From positions 4,650,001 to 4,714,000 of the forward strand of contig WUJK01000002.1 of NCBI GenBank assembly GCA_011317545.1: a DNA stretch of 64,000 bases, written 5' to 3'. A program made the position numbers and the translations under genes. Source of the DNA: Coniella vitis. Its lineage: Eukaryota; Ascomycota; Sordariomycetes; Diaporthales; Schizoparmaceae. Below, piece after piece: positions 1 through 11,400 of the stretch. The notes under the pieces are model-generated. The model saw only the letters and a list, made by a program, of their open reading frames with translations. It was not told where the DNA came from and made no database searches. Every line of letters begins with the position of its first letter. The first letter of the stretch is position 1.

Positions 1-2614
1 AGGTATCCGCTTTATCCTATAAAATATAGTTATTAGTCTAATCGATTTAAGGATTTTCCTTTCTTAACTATAATATACCTAAAATCAGTTTATATTATAC
101 GGTATCTATAATATCGAAGTTTATTAGTATTATATATCTATAGATTATAACTAGTAATTAATTAGATTCTATATCGATAATACCTTAGCTATAAGCGACT
201 TTTATACCTTCTACGGTATTAAGTTTATAGGGTTTTATCTTCTTCTTCTAAGGTATCCGTTCTTTATTAATAACGCTTAGGGATATAAAGTTTCCTTATA
301 CTCCGCTATCTAGGAGTACTATATAATATTTATTATTAATTCGTACTATAATTTTCAAATATTTATATATCGAGCTATTTATCGTATAGAGGGACTTTAT
401 CGTAAGTCCTAATCGCTTATTATCCCTTATAAGCGATCCTTACCTTTTAGGTTCTATTATTCTTACTATACTCTAAGGGCTATAATCTATACTAAGTTCT
501 TAGCTTATTATATTCCGTATTATATATATATTATAGCTTATCGCTATAAGCGCGCTTAGTTTTCTTCTTTCGTATAAGGAGTCTATACTCCGGGCTAACT
601 ATCTTTAAGGTTATAATAGGTATACGCTTTATCCGTTAGGTATTCTATATAATCGGCGCGCTTATAGAAGCTATAATATATAAGTTCTATATATACGGGC
701 TTTACGAGCTTTTCCCTTTATTTCTATTCGTATATTCTATATTAATCGAGCGCTTTTTCTTATACGTAAAGTACGTACTAGGGTATCGTATATTAATACT
801 ATTTTGCTTATCGTATAATATATCCGTAAGGGGTATTATATATAAGGCTAATATTAGCGTAGTTTCCCCTTATTCTAAATACTTTATAATAATCGCTATT
901 ATTATTATCGTAGGCGATAATACTATACCCTATCTTATATATAGGGAATTATTCGTTAGTTACCTTATATTTAAAGTATTATCTATAATTATATATAATA
1001 TAGGCAAACTATATAATCTAATAATACTTTTCGTAGAGGTAATTAATTCGTATATCTTCCTATATAAGGGGGGTTTCGTTTTAATAAGATATTATTCGGA
1101 ATAATTCTCTAAATATAATACTGTAGATAAGATAGTATATATCTCCTTTATCGATATCTTTATCCGTAGAGCTTTCTAATTCTAAGCTCGTTTCTTCGTT
1201 AATAGTTTAGATACTAATACTCTAACCGATACTAAGTATTTCCTATTATTCTATAATTTCCGTAATATTACTTTATAAGATATCCGTTAGGAGAGGTATT
1301 CTTTAGGTAACTATAATTTATCGTTCCTTATAAGGTTTCTAAGGGAACTATCCTAAGCCTTACTTTACCGAGAGGTATATTATATAATTATCCTTATAAT
1401 AGAAGGTCTAGTTAAGGAGTTTATAATCGGAGTTATCCGATACTTACTCTAAAAGCTAGTTTTAGCTAGGAGTAGAGTTTATAGTCTTATATATTATAAT
1501 ATTAGCTTATCGTCCTTCGGGGACTTTCTTAAATTCTCTAGGGTTTTTAGGTTATCGGTATTCTTATACGAAATAGCCTATCTTACTATAATTAAAGTAT
1601 TCCTTACTTATAGGTTTATATTAAGCTATATTAAGCTCTATAAGTCCTATATATATAATACCGCTAACTACTATACCTTATTACTAGAAGTTATAGTTAG
1701 TTATCTATTAAATCCGCCGTCCTATATTAGTATAATTCCTCTATATAATATAACTTCCTCCTTTCTTACTTTTCTCTATATATCTTTTATAAAAACGGTT
1801 ATCGATACGGATAATATTATTACTAAATATTGTAAAATCTTTAAGCTAATCCTACTTAGAGATTTCGTCCTTAACCTTATCCTTAAATCCTCTATAATAG
1901 TATTCTATAAGGTTTTTATCTTCCTAAGGGAGGTATATTAAGAGTTACTTAAAGCGGATTATATAAGCGGAAATAGACTTATTCTGCTTAAGTTTTATAA
2001 GTTATTATACTATAATCCGTTCTTCGTTAGGATCGCCGAATATTTCCTTAAGGGTATATTCGAATCCTATAAATAAATCGAATATATTCTTAGTAATCGT
2101 CTTATATTAATCGAGGTTACTTAGGTATTTAATATAATTATAAAGTAAGGGTTCGTACTAGATAAATATATCCTTTTTAAGGCGTATACCGGCTAGGATA
2201 ACTTTATCGGGTTTAGTAGTAAACTATATTACGTTATATAGGAAGTATACCTTATAATATATAAGGAATCCTTAAAGTATCTTCTAGTTACTATCGTATA
2301 TAATAGGTTTATCTATCTTATAACCGTTACCGGTATTTTAAATAATAGGCGCTAGGGGCGTAATAGCTATAGTTAAGTATTATTCGAGTTATTAAGCCTA
2401 TCTATAGATAGTACGATTTTATTACTCCTAGTTCTACCGGAGTATAACGAGTTATTAGGTAAGTTCGATTAATTAGTATATTATATCTTCCTAAGTTATA
2501 ACCTAGCGACGTCCTTCTCCTAAGGTAAACGGGGTAGGAGTTTAAGGAGCTATTATTATACTTAATATTACCTAAGAGGTATATATAGACTATCCTAAAT
2601 AAGAGTTATAAAAA
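1..2614 (-). pseudogene. RIP-degraded gag-protease-start of RT, family I chromovirus (partial)
   Basis: Reverse-strand interior of a Ty3/gypsy element whose 5' LTR is at 2615-3094; the rest lies left of the window. The degraded gag start (ATG mutated to ATA) is near 2565. Gag runs leftward, with the zinc-knuckle region near 1570-1620. The retropepsin active-site stretch (LLDSG type) is near 300-340, and the left end corresponds to the linker before reverse transcriptase. The assignment rests on near-identical layout to the copies at 40680-43270 and 11600-14160. Stops are frequent and are TAA/TAG where Gln or Trp codons would be expected, so no protein can be made. Confidence 0.8.
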
Positions 2615-3094
2615 TATAATAATCCTTACCTAAATCCCTAATTCTAGAAGTACCTATAAGTTATATATTAGTAGGAGGGGGAAATATACCTTTAAGTCTT
2701 CGTACGTTTATCGAGTAATATTAAGTATTATAAGAGAATAAGAGGGATTACCCTATTATATAAGGTAATACTTAGATTTATAACTAAAGACTATAAGGAA
2801 ACTATCTAACGTTAAGCCGTAAACTCCTATCCTTATATCCTTCTATTATTTCCTATCTATAGTAAGTATAGATCCTTAGATTACCTGGAGCGATAGGAGC
2901 GTCGGCTTATTTAGATTATTTAGATTATTTTCGCTCTAATTATCTTAGTTATTAAGGTAATCTAACCCTAACCCTAATTATACCGTTCTATGTTCTTATA
3001 TAAGAGATCCCCATCGGTCCGTTAAGGTCCCGACTTGCTGGCATATGGTTGCGCTGGCCTATTCCTGTGACCTGCATAACCGTAGGTTATAATA
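2615..3094 (-). repeat. Family I LTR, module type 4 (480 bp)
   Basis: 5' LTR of the reverse element to its left. It begins TATAATAATCC and ends GGTTATAATA, which are RIPed forms of the family ends (TGTTATGACC on the element strand). The central module (about 2880-2960) differs from all other LTRs in the window, with direct repeats of TTTAGATTA. It contains the telomere-like AACCCTAACCCT. Confidence 0.85.
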
Positions 3095-3451
3095 AGAGGG
3101 ATTACCCTATTATATAAAATAATACTTAGATTTACAACTAAAGATTATAAGGAAACTATCTAATATTAAGCCGTAAACTCCTGTCCTTATATCCTTCTGT
3201 TATTAACTGCTATTCCCTGAATAATACCTTAGACCGACGATATTGCTCGTCGATTATTACGGTCTAAGTCGATGGAGTCGCAGTGCGGTCCTTGCGGTCC
3301 ACCCTTATCCTGCATAACCCTAACCCTGGTTGTGTCATCTAGTATGACTTTATTATATAAGAGATCCCCATCGGTCCGTTAAGGTTCCGATTTGCTGGCA
3401 TATGGTTGCGCTGGCCTGTTCCTGTGACCTGTATGACCGTGGGTCATAACA
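3095..3451 (-). repeat. Family I LTR, module type 5, truncated
   Basis: A second LTR abuts the first directly. It lacks the first roughly 125 bp of the family and ends in GGTCATAACA at 3451, the least mutated end in this region. Its module holds a hairpin: CTTAGACCG near 3230 pairs with CGGTCTAAG near 3260, with an inner CGACGA/TCGTCG stem. The lower RIP load than its neighbour suggests a different age. Confidence 0.8.
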
Positions 3452-3873
3452 AGATCCCGCTATTGGATTTGGCATTGTTTTGTTGGCAACCTGTTAAGGT
3501 AGGTCGAGCATGCCCAGGGGCATTGCCCAGAAAGGTCGATGGCCACGTCAACGATGGCGGATATTCTACGGAAATATTGATGAACGTGGCCACAGATGCA
3601 GAAATCAAACACTGATATCCGGCCGGTGTAGTATTATATGCAGTGATATGGAGAACGAAGTTTCTTGTGGAGAACAACTACTCCTTCACCACTCGCAGTG
3701 CAGCTGAGCGAAGATCCACAGGACCACTCTCCAACGCCTTTCTTCGGAGACTGCAGAATCTCGATCTGTGGGACAAGTACTTGAGCCACGAAAGCCCACC
3801 TTGAAACTCTACAGAAAAAGAGGCCCGAGGTCTTGGATGTTATATCGGTAAGTTACTGGAAGCAAAACAAGTC
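3452..3873. other. Upstream region of acyltransferase; unrecognised open stretch
   Basis: Normal base composition begins immediately after the LTR. A frame open for over 50 codons runs from about 3620 to 3804 on the + strand and reads like real protein (for example NAFLRRLQNLDLWDKYL), but I cannot assign a family and it has no start codon. It may be a relic of a gene cut by the LTR insertion. A GTAAGT at 3849 could be a 5' UTR intron donor of the next gene. Confidence 0.35.
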
Positions 3874-5474
3874 ATGGACAGTCCGACACACCTGGAGCGC
3901 ATCGGCCCAAAAGGGTGGTTGCGTTATGTCTTCCCCTTCCAGCTCGACGAAGCATACGACATCGACAAGATATCGAGGATTCTGAAAGATGGCTTCAAAG
4001 CAGCAAAACAACGGCTTCCAGCTATGGGCTGTGAGGCTGTGCCAGCGCAAGAATATTCACGTGCGTATACGTCAGAGTAACCTATTCTTCTTGGTGCCCT
4101 ATACCTGATAACAGCATGTATTAGACTGCCCGCTGACGGGTAATCATCAGAGAACGGTGTGCTCAAGCTTGAGCAGATCCCCCAAGGGGATATCGAAACA
4201 ATCAAGATCAATGACTTGCGCGCAGATGGGGCATTCCCTATGACCTTTGCAGAGCTCAAAGCACAGCGATTTCCCGTATCGGCCTTCAAGGCCACCCAAA
4301 TTTGTCCCGGTCCTGTTTGGCCGACTGCAGGCGATAGGCTTCCGTTATCGCAAGTTCAACTGAATTTTATCCAAGGCGGCCTCATCATGGGATGGAATCT
4401 TTTCCATCAGTTTGGTGACAGCGTGACATATTATACTTGGAGCAAAGTATGGGCAGAAGAGTGCCAAAGAGCCCAGGGTGAAGAAATTCTAAACCCTTTC
4501 CATTTCCCAGAGGATATCTTTGCTCATCGGTCACAACTTAAGAAGCCTTCTGGGCGTAATACCGGACGGATTGAGGACCACCCTGAGTACCTTATCCTGC
4601 CTTGTAAGACGCAATTATTCTTCATTTACTTTGCTTGCTCCAGGATTTGGGACTAACTAAGCCTGTAAAGTTACACCTCAAGGTGCTCCGCCTAAAATGT
4701 TGTCCAATACGCACCGTGGCCAAGTCTTCTACTTCTCCCCTAAGGCTCTTGCAGCATTGAAGGCCGAGGCATCACCTAGCAACGCGTCGGATCCGCAATT
4801 GAGTGGCATTGATTTCATCTCTACTAATGACGCACTCTCAGCACTCCTTTGGTGCACGGTCATGGCAGCCCAGAATCCTATAGAGTCACTCGAAGATGCG
4901 GACCCTATCTCGGCTTTCGCGATAGCTATCGACGGACGGTTGAGAACAAATCCACCAGTCCACCCGCAAACTCAAGGTTGTTTCCTCGAATTTGTAGGAA
5001 TCGAAATGCCGATTCGAAAGATACACTCGAGCAATCTGGCAGATATTGCTTTGAGAATCCGAGCGTCCGTGGCGAGAGCAGATAAGGACTGGTCTGATGA
5101 CATTGTTACCCTCGTCGATGATCTACAAGATGTCGATCGAATCATCCCTAAGGCGTTTACGGATGTGCCAGGGTACAACTGTGTACAAACATCGGTAAGT
5201 ACTCTTTGTTCGCAAGCCAAGCAAGGTGAATGATGCGTGCTGATTGAGTCTTAAGTGGGTGAAGTTTGAGATTTACGATGTCAACTGGGGAAGGGCTTTG
5301 GGAGAGAAGGTTCACGCCGTGAGGTCGCCAGACGTGGGCGTGATCAACGGTTGCCAAGTTGTACTTCCTCCGCCGCCAGAGGGTGGGCTCGAGGTAATCG
5401 TCGGGTTGGAAGAAAGTTCTTTAGATCGCCTCAGAAATAATACCCTGTGGAATAGGTTCGCTGAAGCGAGATAA
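3874..5474 (+). CDS. BAHD-like acyltransferase (trichothecene 3-O-acetyltransferase-like, PF02458 family)
   Basis: Predicted exons 3874-4060, 4151-4603, 4683-5194 and 5256-5474 give an uninterrupted 456-residue protein, a normal length for the family. The introns (90, 79 and 61 bp) have GTGCGT, GTAAGA and GTAAGT donors and AG acceptors, and phases match at every junction. The second intron has a CTAAC branch site. Visible motifs are the acyl-transfer motif HQFGD (HxxxD) in exon 2, inside the stretch expected to read 'xHxxxDG', and DVNWGRALG in exon 4, the counterpart of the structural DFGWG motif. The family moves acyl groups from acyl-CoA to hydroxyls of secondary metabolites; the substrate is not deducible. 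The start was chosen because the N-terminus then aligns with the usual family start (PKGWLRYVFPF). The gene sits alone between RIPed repeats, with no biosynthetic partners visible, and shows no RIP stops. Confidence 0.82.
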
Positions 5475-5744
5475 ACAGAAAGTCATTGAATGACACTAGA
5501 GGGATAGTTGCGGAACTTCGCTAATATCCACCTTTAGATACTTCATTCATTATCTTCTTGCTATACTATGAGAACGTCCAGTATGCCGGTTCGTCAAGAT
5601 AGTGCCCGAACGCCCCAAAGAGCAGCATCCCCTGACCTCGGTGCATCAAACATGAGGCAGGGTGAAAGTTGTTTAATTACTAGAGAATATGTGTCAGAAA
5701 TTATCCCTTGTTCTGCCGATTTGAGCTCACTCTAGGTACTTCGA
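5475..5744. other. Intergenic, convergent 3' ends
   Basis: 270 bp between the acyltransferase stop and the end of the zinc-finger gene. I see no ORF or repeat in it. Confidence 0.6.
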
Positions 5745-6140
5745 TCACATGCTTGCATACCCATAAGGATGTGGACCACGGTGGCAGAGACGAGTATGTT
5801 GCTGCTCAAGGTAGCCGATACCCGCACAAGTGGCACAGTCTCTCCAGGAGTCAATATCGCGGCCCAGTCCGTCGCAACTTTCGCATGGCGGCTCCTCCGG
5901 ATCGGTGATTAAATTATGGCAAGCCGGGCAATTACGGCGGTAGCGTCCCCCATAGCCGGAACAAAGATTACAGGTGACTTGTATGACTTCGGTAATATAC
6001 CCATCCTGGGTGAAACTCCCATGACAAACACGACAATGCGTCGCCGCCATGATTGGAGGAAAGCCACGACCTTTCCTCCCTCCATGACCGGATGAGCCTC
6101 CATATTCCGAGGAACCTCCAGTCCTCAATCCGGATGGCAT
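5745..6140 (-). CDS. Small DnaJ-type (CR) zinc-finger protein
   Basis: 131-residue single-exon frame. After a Gly/Ser-rich N-terminus (residues 1-30) come five cysteine pairs in CxxCxG-like spacing: CRVCHG, CNLCSGYG, CPACHN, CESCDGLG and CATCAGIG. This is the cysteine-rich, zinc-binding pattern of DnaJ/Hsp40 and tryptophan-RNA-binding-attenuator-inhibitor-like proteins. There is no J-domain, so it is not a classical co-chaperone; similar short CR-only proteins are common in fungi with unknown roles. The start is the first ATG of the frame. The stop follows a single Met, so a short terminal intron cannot be excluded. It converges on the acyltransferase gene. Confidence 0.6.
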   Translation of the reverse strand: MPSGLRTGGSSEYGGSSGHGGRKGRGFPPIMAATHCRVCHGSFTQDGYITEVIQVTCNLCSGYGGRYRRNCPACHNLITDPEEPPCESCDGLGRDIDSWRDCATCAGIGYLEQQHTRLCHRGPHPYGYASM

Positions 6141-7086
6141 GGTAGTAGGTTGCTATATTTGGATACTGCAGATATACGCTTTAGGTCGCTCTCTGACCAA
6201 GCTGTAAGAGAAAGAATAAGAGTCCCTAGTCTGGGCGAATGTTTGTTCCTGACAACCTAGCTTCTTGTTGATCCCTAGTCGTACTGTTCTTGGTGCTCTT
6301 GGTTCTGATACGGGGTTTCGGTATAGCTTGTGCTTCTACAGTTGGGAATCTCGTAGAAAATACCTTTCCTTATATGTAGCATTTCTTTCAGTGCGCGTGT
6401 CACTCCAAGCGGGCCATTACAAGATATTGTGAAAGTAAGAAGGTGATGATTCGAAAGACATAGAGGAGCTTATGACTACCAAAGCTAATTCAATAGGGAC
6501 GATGATCATAACATATGGTTGCTAATCACTTTTATATGTGCGTTTGGAAATATCAACCTGCTACGGTGTAATAGCAAGTGAGAGATACCGCAGAGGGGAT
6601 GTTGAAACTTATGTGTAGAGCTATCGTATCCATGATATTATCTTGCACAATTCATTGTGCTTTTGATATATAATTATAGAACGCAGATATACTAGCATGA
6701 GTAAATTGATTGATATTGGTCCTAGGCATCGCCTATCACTACGGAACCATTCGCAAAGCTCGTTTATATATTCAATTACATATGATCCCGCGGGGAAAGG
6801 ATGTCAAATAAAGAACGCAAACTGTCTCCCCTGCAGAAGATAATATACCAGCACTTCCTCGAAACTCATCTTCCGTTGCACCACAGTCTTTGTAAATGTC
6901 CGATGTTACCTATTACTGGACCTATTATTCATAGGAAATCGGGTCATGATCTGGCGGCTTACCGTCCACCATAGAGTCTTGGTAGACACAGATATTCGAA
7001 CTAGTGGCCTATATTTTTCAATCAAGTTAATCTAGGATCATAATACTGAATTCCATCCTCCGCTTTATATAAAATTATAATATATA
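6141..7086. other. Intergenic region, nothing recognised
   Basis: Base composition is normal at first and becomes AT-rich towards 7086. No frame with credible coding features and no repeat of the surrounding families was found. It ends in an (AT)n run at the LTR boundary. Confidence 0.55.
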
Positions 7087-7542
7087 TATAACGATCCTTG
7101 CCTGAATCCCGGATTCTGGAAGTACCTATGAGTTGTATGTTAGCAGGTGGGGAAGTATTACCTTTAAGTCTTCGTACGTTATCGAGCAATATTAAGTATC
7201 ACAAGTAATCAAGAGGGATTACCCTATTATATAAAATAATACTTAGATTCACAACTAAAGACTATAAGGAAAACTATCTAATAGCTAGGAAATCTATCGT
7301 CCTTATATCCTTCCGTTATTCTATTTATCAATACGTAGCCCATCTAAGCCCATTAATGCCTATAATTGCCTATTAACTGTCCGATAGGTAATAGTGATCT
7401 CTTATAGGCTTTACCCTAACCCTGATTATATTATCCGTATTCCTTATATAAGAGATCCCTATCGGTCCGTTAAGGTTCCGATTTGCTAGTATATAGTTAC
7501 GCTGGCCTATTCCTATAACCTGTATATTTATAGGTTATAATA
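7087..7542 (-). repeat. Family I 3' LTR, module type 2 (456 bp)
   Basis: Lower-coordinate LTR of the reverse element 7087-14685. Same length (456 bp) and same central module as the LTRs at 48715-49170 and 62553-63008. The module (about 7321-7420) contains an inverted TGCCTAT/ATAGGCA-type pair. Confidence 0.9.
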
Positions 7543-7643
7543 TTATCTCCCTTCTATCGGTCTTTATCCCTAAAGACCTGTAGTATTTCCGTAAGTAGTC
7601 CTGCCTAATATTCTTACTTCGGATTATGCCTTCCTAATTCGTT

Positions 7644-8309
7644 ATATCTTCTAGAATTATAAAATCGCGTACTACGAATTCGTCCTTATCTTTATCCCAG
7701 AAGCGTATTACTACTCTAAATCGTTTTATATATATCGAAACCCAAGGTTACGAAGTTATACCTTATTCGTTATACCTAGAGGAGGGGTTAGTATATAAGA
7801 TAGTTAATAGTATAAAAAGTTATACGCAATATATTAAACGAAATCGTTCTTATAATACGTTACGAGTACTAGTATCCTCGTATAAGTGGTTTTTCTTAGT
7901 AGTTCTTGCTATACTAGTATTAACTCTTTCCTTAGTATCTAAGATTAACGACGAGTTAATACGTTTAGATAGTTATAAGTTAGAGGAAGAGGAGCGTCTG
8001 CTTAAGCGTTAGAGAGAACTTGCCGACGTATAAGCCCGTCTAATAGAGACTTTAGCTAGATTATCTCGTCTAAAGAAATAACGACGGTTTCTTTAGGAGA
8101 AGGGTATAAAGTTGGTAAACGCTAGTTTAGAAGAGGAGGAGCGTAAGCAGGTTATCGAGGCCGTTTAAACCGTGGCTACTAAGGAGGCCGTTCTATCTAT
8201 ATAGGATCCTTCGTTTAAAGGTACGGACTGGAATACGTTAGCGGCGCCTAACGCTACGATTAATTAGTCCGGATTCGACCTAGGAAGTCCGAGTATAGGT
8301 AGCTCTTAA
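7644..8309 (+). pseudogene. Chromovirus antisense accessory ORF, class alpha copy 1
   Basis: One frame runs from a degraded start (ATA where ATG is expected, followed by Ser-Ser-Arg-Ile) to a TAA at 8307-8309, 222 codons, with no net frameshift. It is interrupted only by a few TAA/TAG codons of the kind RIP makes from Gln/Trp codons. The conceptual product has a hydrophobic membrane-like segment (WFFLVVLAILVLTLSLV) at about residues 90-115. A charged heptad-rich coiled-coil stretch follows (KLEEEERLLKR, LEEEERKQVIEAV), and the C-terminus is Ser/Gly-rich. It is transcribed towards pol of the same element. Function unknown. Class alpha recurs at 47949-48613. Confidence 0.65.
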
Positions 8310-8360
8310 TAAGGGGTCTAGTTATTCCTATAGGTAGTTATTATAGTTAAAGATACGAGT

Positions 8361-8432
8361 AATCTTATAGCTTAATAGTTAGAGCTCCTAATTTCTTACT
8401 AGGAGGTCCGGGGTTCGATTCCCTATAGTGCC
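8361..8432 (+). ncRNA. tRNA-like element (72 nt), copy 1
   Basis: Has the layout of a tRNA body: D arm with A-box-like TAGCTTAATAGTTAGAG, an anticodon stem whose 7-nt loop TTTCTTA would read TCT (Arg), and a T arm with a perfect B-box GGTTCGATTCC. The 7-nt acceptor halves (AATCTTA and TAGTGCC) do not pair, and position 37 is T, so it is unlikely to be a working tRNA. It lies in the gap between the accessory ORF end and the pol end. Confidence 0.6.
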
Positions 8433-8449
8433 TTCTCTATCTAAGGCTA

Positions 8450-11400
8450 TAATAACTTTTTATTTTCGTATTCTTTAATAAGATCTGGGTATATATTCTT
8501 TGGTAGTTCCTAAGTGTTTTCCGAATTATCGTAGTTTTTCTATTTAATAAGGTATTATTTTCCGTATCCGTATTTATATAAGTCGAGAATTTATTTAACT
8601 TCGTATTATACTTATTCTAGTTCGATAATATCTGTATTATACGAGAGTTCTACGTCTACTAGTGCTAGTTCTAGAAGTAAAATATAGAAGATTGGGTATA
8701 GACGTATATATAGGATTTCGAGTTCGTAGTTAACTGGGGAAATTTGTTATATAATTTTATAGGGTCCGAGTTTCTTATAGTCGAGTTTATCGCTAGGTCT
8801 AGTGGTTTTAATATTTTTATAGTTAAGGTAGACTTTATCTCCCTTCTATAAGATTAGTCCCTTAATCCTTTTCTAATTAGCGTATTTCGTTATTTATTCT
8901 TTAACGTCCTAAAGCATATATTAAGCATCTTCGTATAATTGCTTAATTCTTCTAGCGTATTAGTCTGCCGTTTCTACGTTTCCACCTAGTAGTATTTTAT
9001 AGTATACCGTAGGGTTATATCCGTAGAGTAGGAAGAATAGTGATTTTCCTATATTCGTTGTATCTGCACTATTATAGGCGAATTGCGCGGTTAGTAAAAG
9101 TTCGACCTAATTATCTTATTCGTAGTTAATATAGTATCGTAGATATTATTCTATAATCTAGTTAGTACGTTCCGTTTATCCGTCTATCTAAGGATAAAAT
9201 GCCGTAGATATACGTTATATCGTTCCGAGGTATTTAGTAAGTAAGATCCAGAATTTCGATACGAATTTTCTATCTCTATCTAATATAATTTCCTAAGGTA
9301 TTCCGTAGTTAGCGATAATAATACGGAGGAATATATATACGAGTTCTTCTACGGTACTACTTTCTTTATATAGTAGGAAGTATATATACTTACTTAGTCT
9401 ATAAACTACTACTAAGATACTATCGTATTATACCTAAGTTAAGGGTTCTCGTAAAAGGGATAGCTTAGTAATAAAGTCTAGACTAATAGAGGACTAGATA
9501 ATCGTAGGTACTAATAGAGGTTATAGTAGTCCGTAAGGTTTATATTATTCTATCTTATTCCGTTTATATATATCGTAGTTATTAATAATATCCGTAACTC
9601 GTTTCTTAAGGTTTAGTGGGTTCTAATAGCGTTAGATCCTTTTATAGGTTACTCTAATTCCTTAGTATCTATATACTAGTACGCTATAGATACTTCTAAT
9701 ATAATCGTTTTATTCTAATATTATTATACTATCGAGGTTAGGTATTTTTCCTTCGATTTATAGTATTACGTTAAGTTCCTTAATAATAGATAGTATAATA
9801 AGGTTACCTTCCGAATCTTCCTTAAAGATTACTATAATATCTTAGTCTTTACTATTATTATCCTTATAGTCTAACCGTCTATTAAGAGCGTCTACTCGTT
9901 CGTTTTCCTTACCTTTACGGTAGATAATCTTAAAGTCGAATTCTAATAGAAATTCGTATTATCTAACTTATCGTTTATTACGCTGCTTTATCGAGGTAAA
10001 TATCTAGAGATTCTTATAATCCGTATATATAAGAATTTATTATTTTACGCTAATAAGGTAGTATCGCTATTCCCTAAAGGCTTCTACTATTACTATAAGT
10101 TCCTAATCGGGCGTTCCGTAGTTAAGTTCTAGTCCGTTTAGTTTCTTACTAAAGTTACTAATTATCCGTAGTCGTCCTTTATTATCTCGTTATCCGAGTT
10201 ATCTACCGAGTATATAGTCTAATATATCTATTTCGATCTCGAAAACTTTATCTTACTCTACTTCGATTAGGATTAGTTCTAATATAACTATATCCTTAAT
10301 TATATTAAAGGCTTTCTATATCTATTCGTTCTAGTTAAAGGTAATATCCTTTTTCGTAAGTTCCGTAAGTAATATTATAATACTACTATAGTTCTTAATA
10401 AATTATCGGTAGAAGTTAATATAGCCTAAGAAGGCTCTAACGTCCTTAACGTTCTAAGGCGTAGGCTAGTCCCTAACTACCTATACTTTATTTTTCTATA
10501 TTCGTATATACCCTAGTATAATAGTATATCTAAGGTAGTTAACTTCTTAAGTATTCCAGTTATATTTAGTAGGTTCTACTAAAATTTTATTATTTTAGAG
10601 GATTTATAGGATTATCGTAATATACTTCTAGTATTCTTCGAATATCTTCGAGTAAATAAGGATATCGTCTAGGTAAGCGATTATAAAATAGTCGAGGTAT
10701 TCGTATAAGATAAAGTTTATTATTTCCTAGAATAATACGGGGGTATTAGTAAGTCCGAATAGTATAATAAGGTATTCGAAATATCCGTAGCGTATTCTAA
10801 ACGCTATTTTCTATTCTTCTCCGGGTTTAATACGAATATATATATATCCTTCTTTAAGGTCGAGGGCTATAAACTATTAAGCTCCTTTAAGTCTATCTCT
10901 AAGTTCTTTAAAGAGAGGTAAGGGGTATCGATTCTTAATTATAATATCGTTAAGTTGCCGATAGTTAACGTATAGTTATAGTTTGCTGTTTTTCTTTAGT
11001 ATAAATAGGATTAGATATCCTGCTAGTAAATATAAGGGTCTAATATAGCCTTTCTTAAGGTTTTCGTCGATATATTCTCTAAATACTTTAAGTTTATCCT
11101 TATCTAATCCGTAGATAGGAAAGAACTTTAGTTATTCTCCTTCTTTAAGTAGGATCTCGTAGTTATATAGGCCGTACTCTAGTAGGCCGTTATCGAATTT
11201 TCCTTAAAATAGTTTCGTAAACTTCCGATACTCTTCTAGTATACCGGAGAGGTTTCTAAACGTATCTTCGTCTTATATAGTTGCTATTATAAGGAGATAT
11301 CGTTATACGTATTTAGTTTCTTCTTAAACTTACTGCGATAATATATCCTACTATTTATAGAATCCTATTATATTATATCCTAATCTACCGTATCCTTTCT

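Noticed and set aside
2961..2980. CCCTAA repeats as a chromosome end or interstitial telomere
   Set aside because: Only two units, repeated at the same position in nearly every LTR, so it is part of the LTR sequence.
3406..3707. Small overlapping ORFs at the LTR/gene-island junction
   Set aside because: They run across the LTR end and carry no recognisable features.
8361..8432. Functional tRNA-Arg gene
   Set aside because: Acceptor halves do not pair in any of the five copies and position 37 is a pyrimidine; called tRNA-like only.
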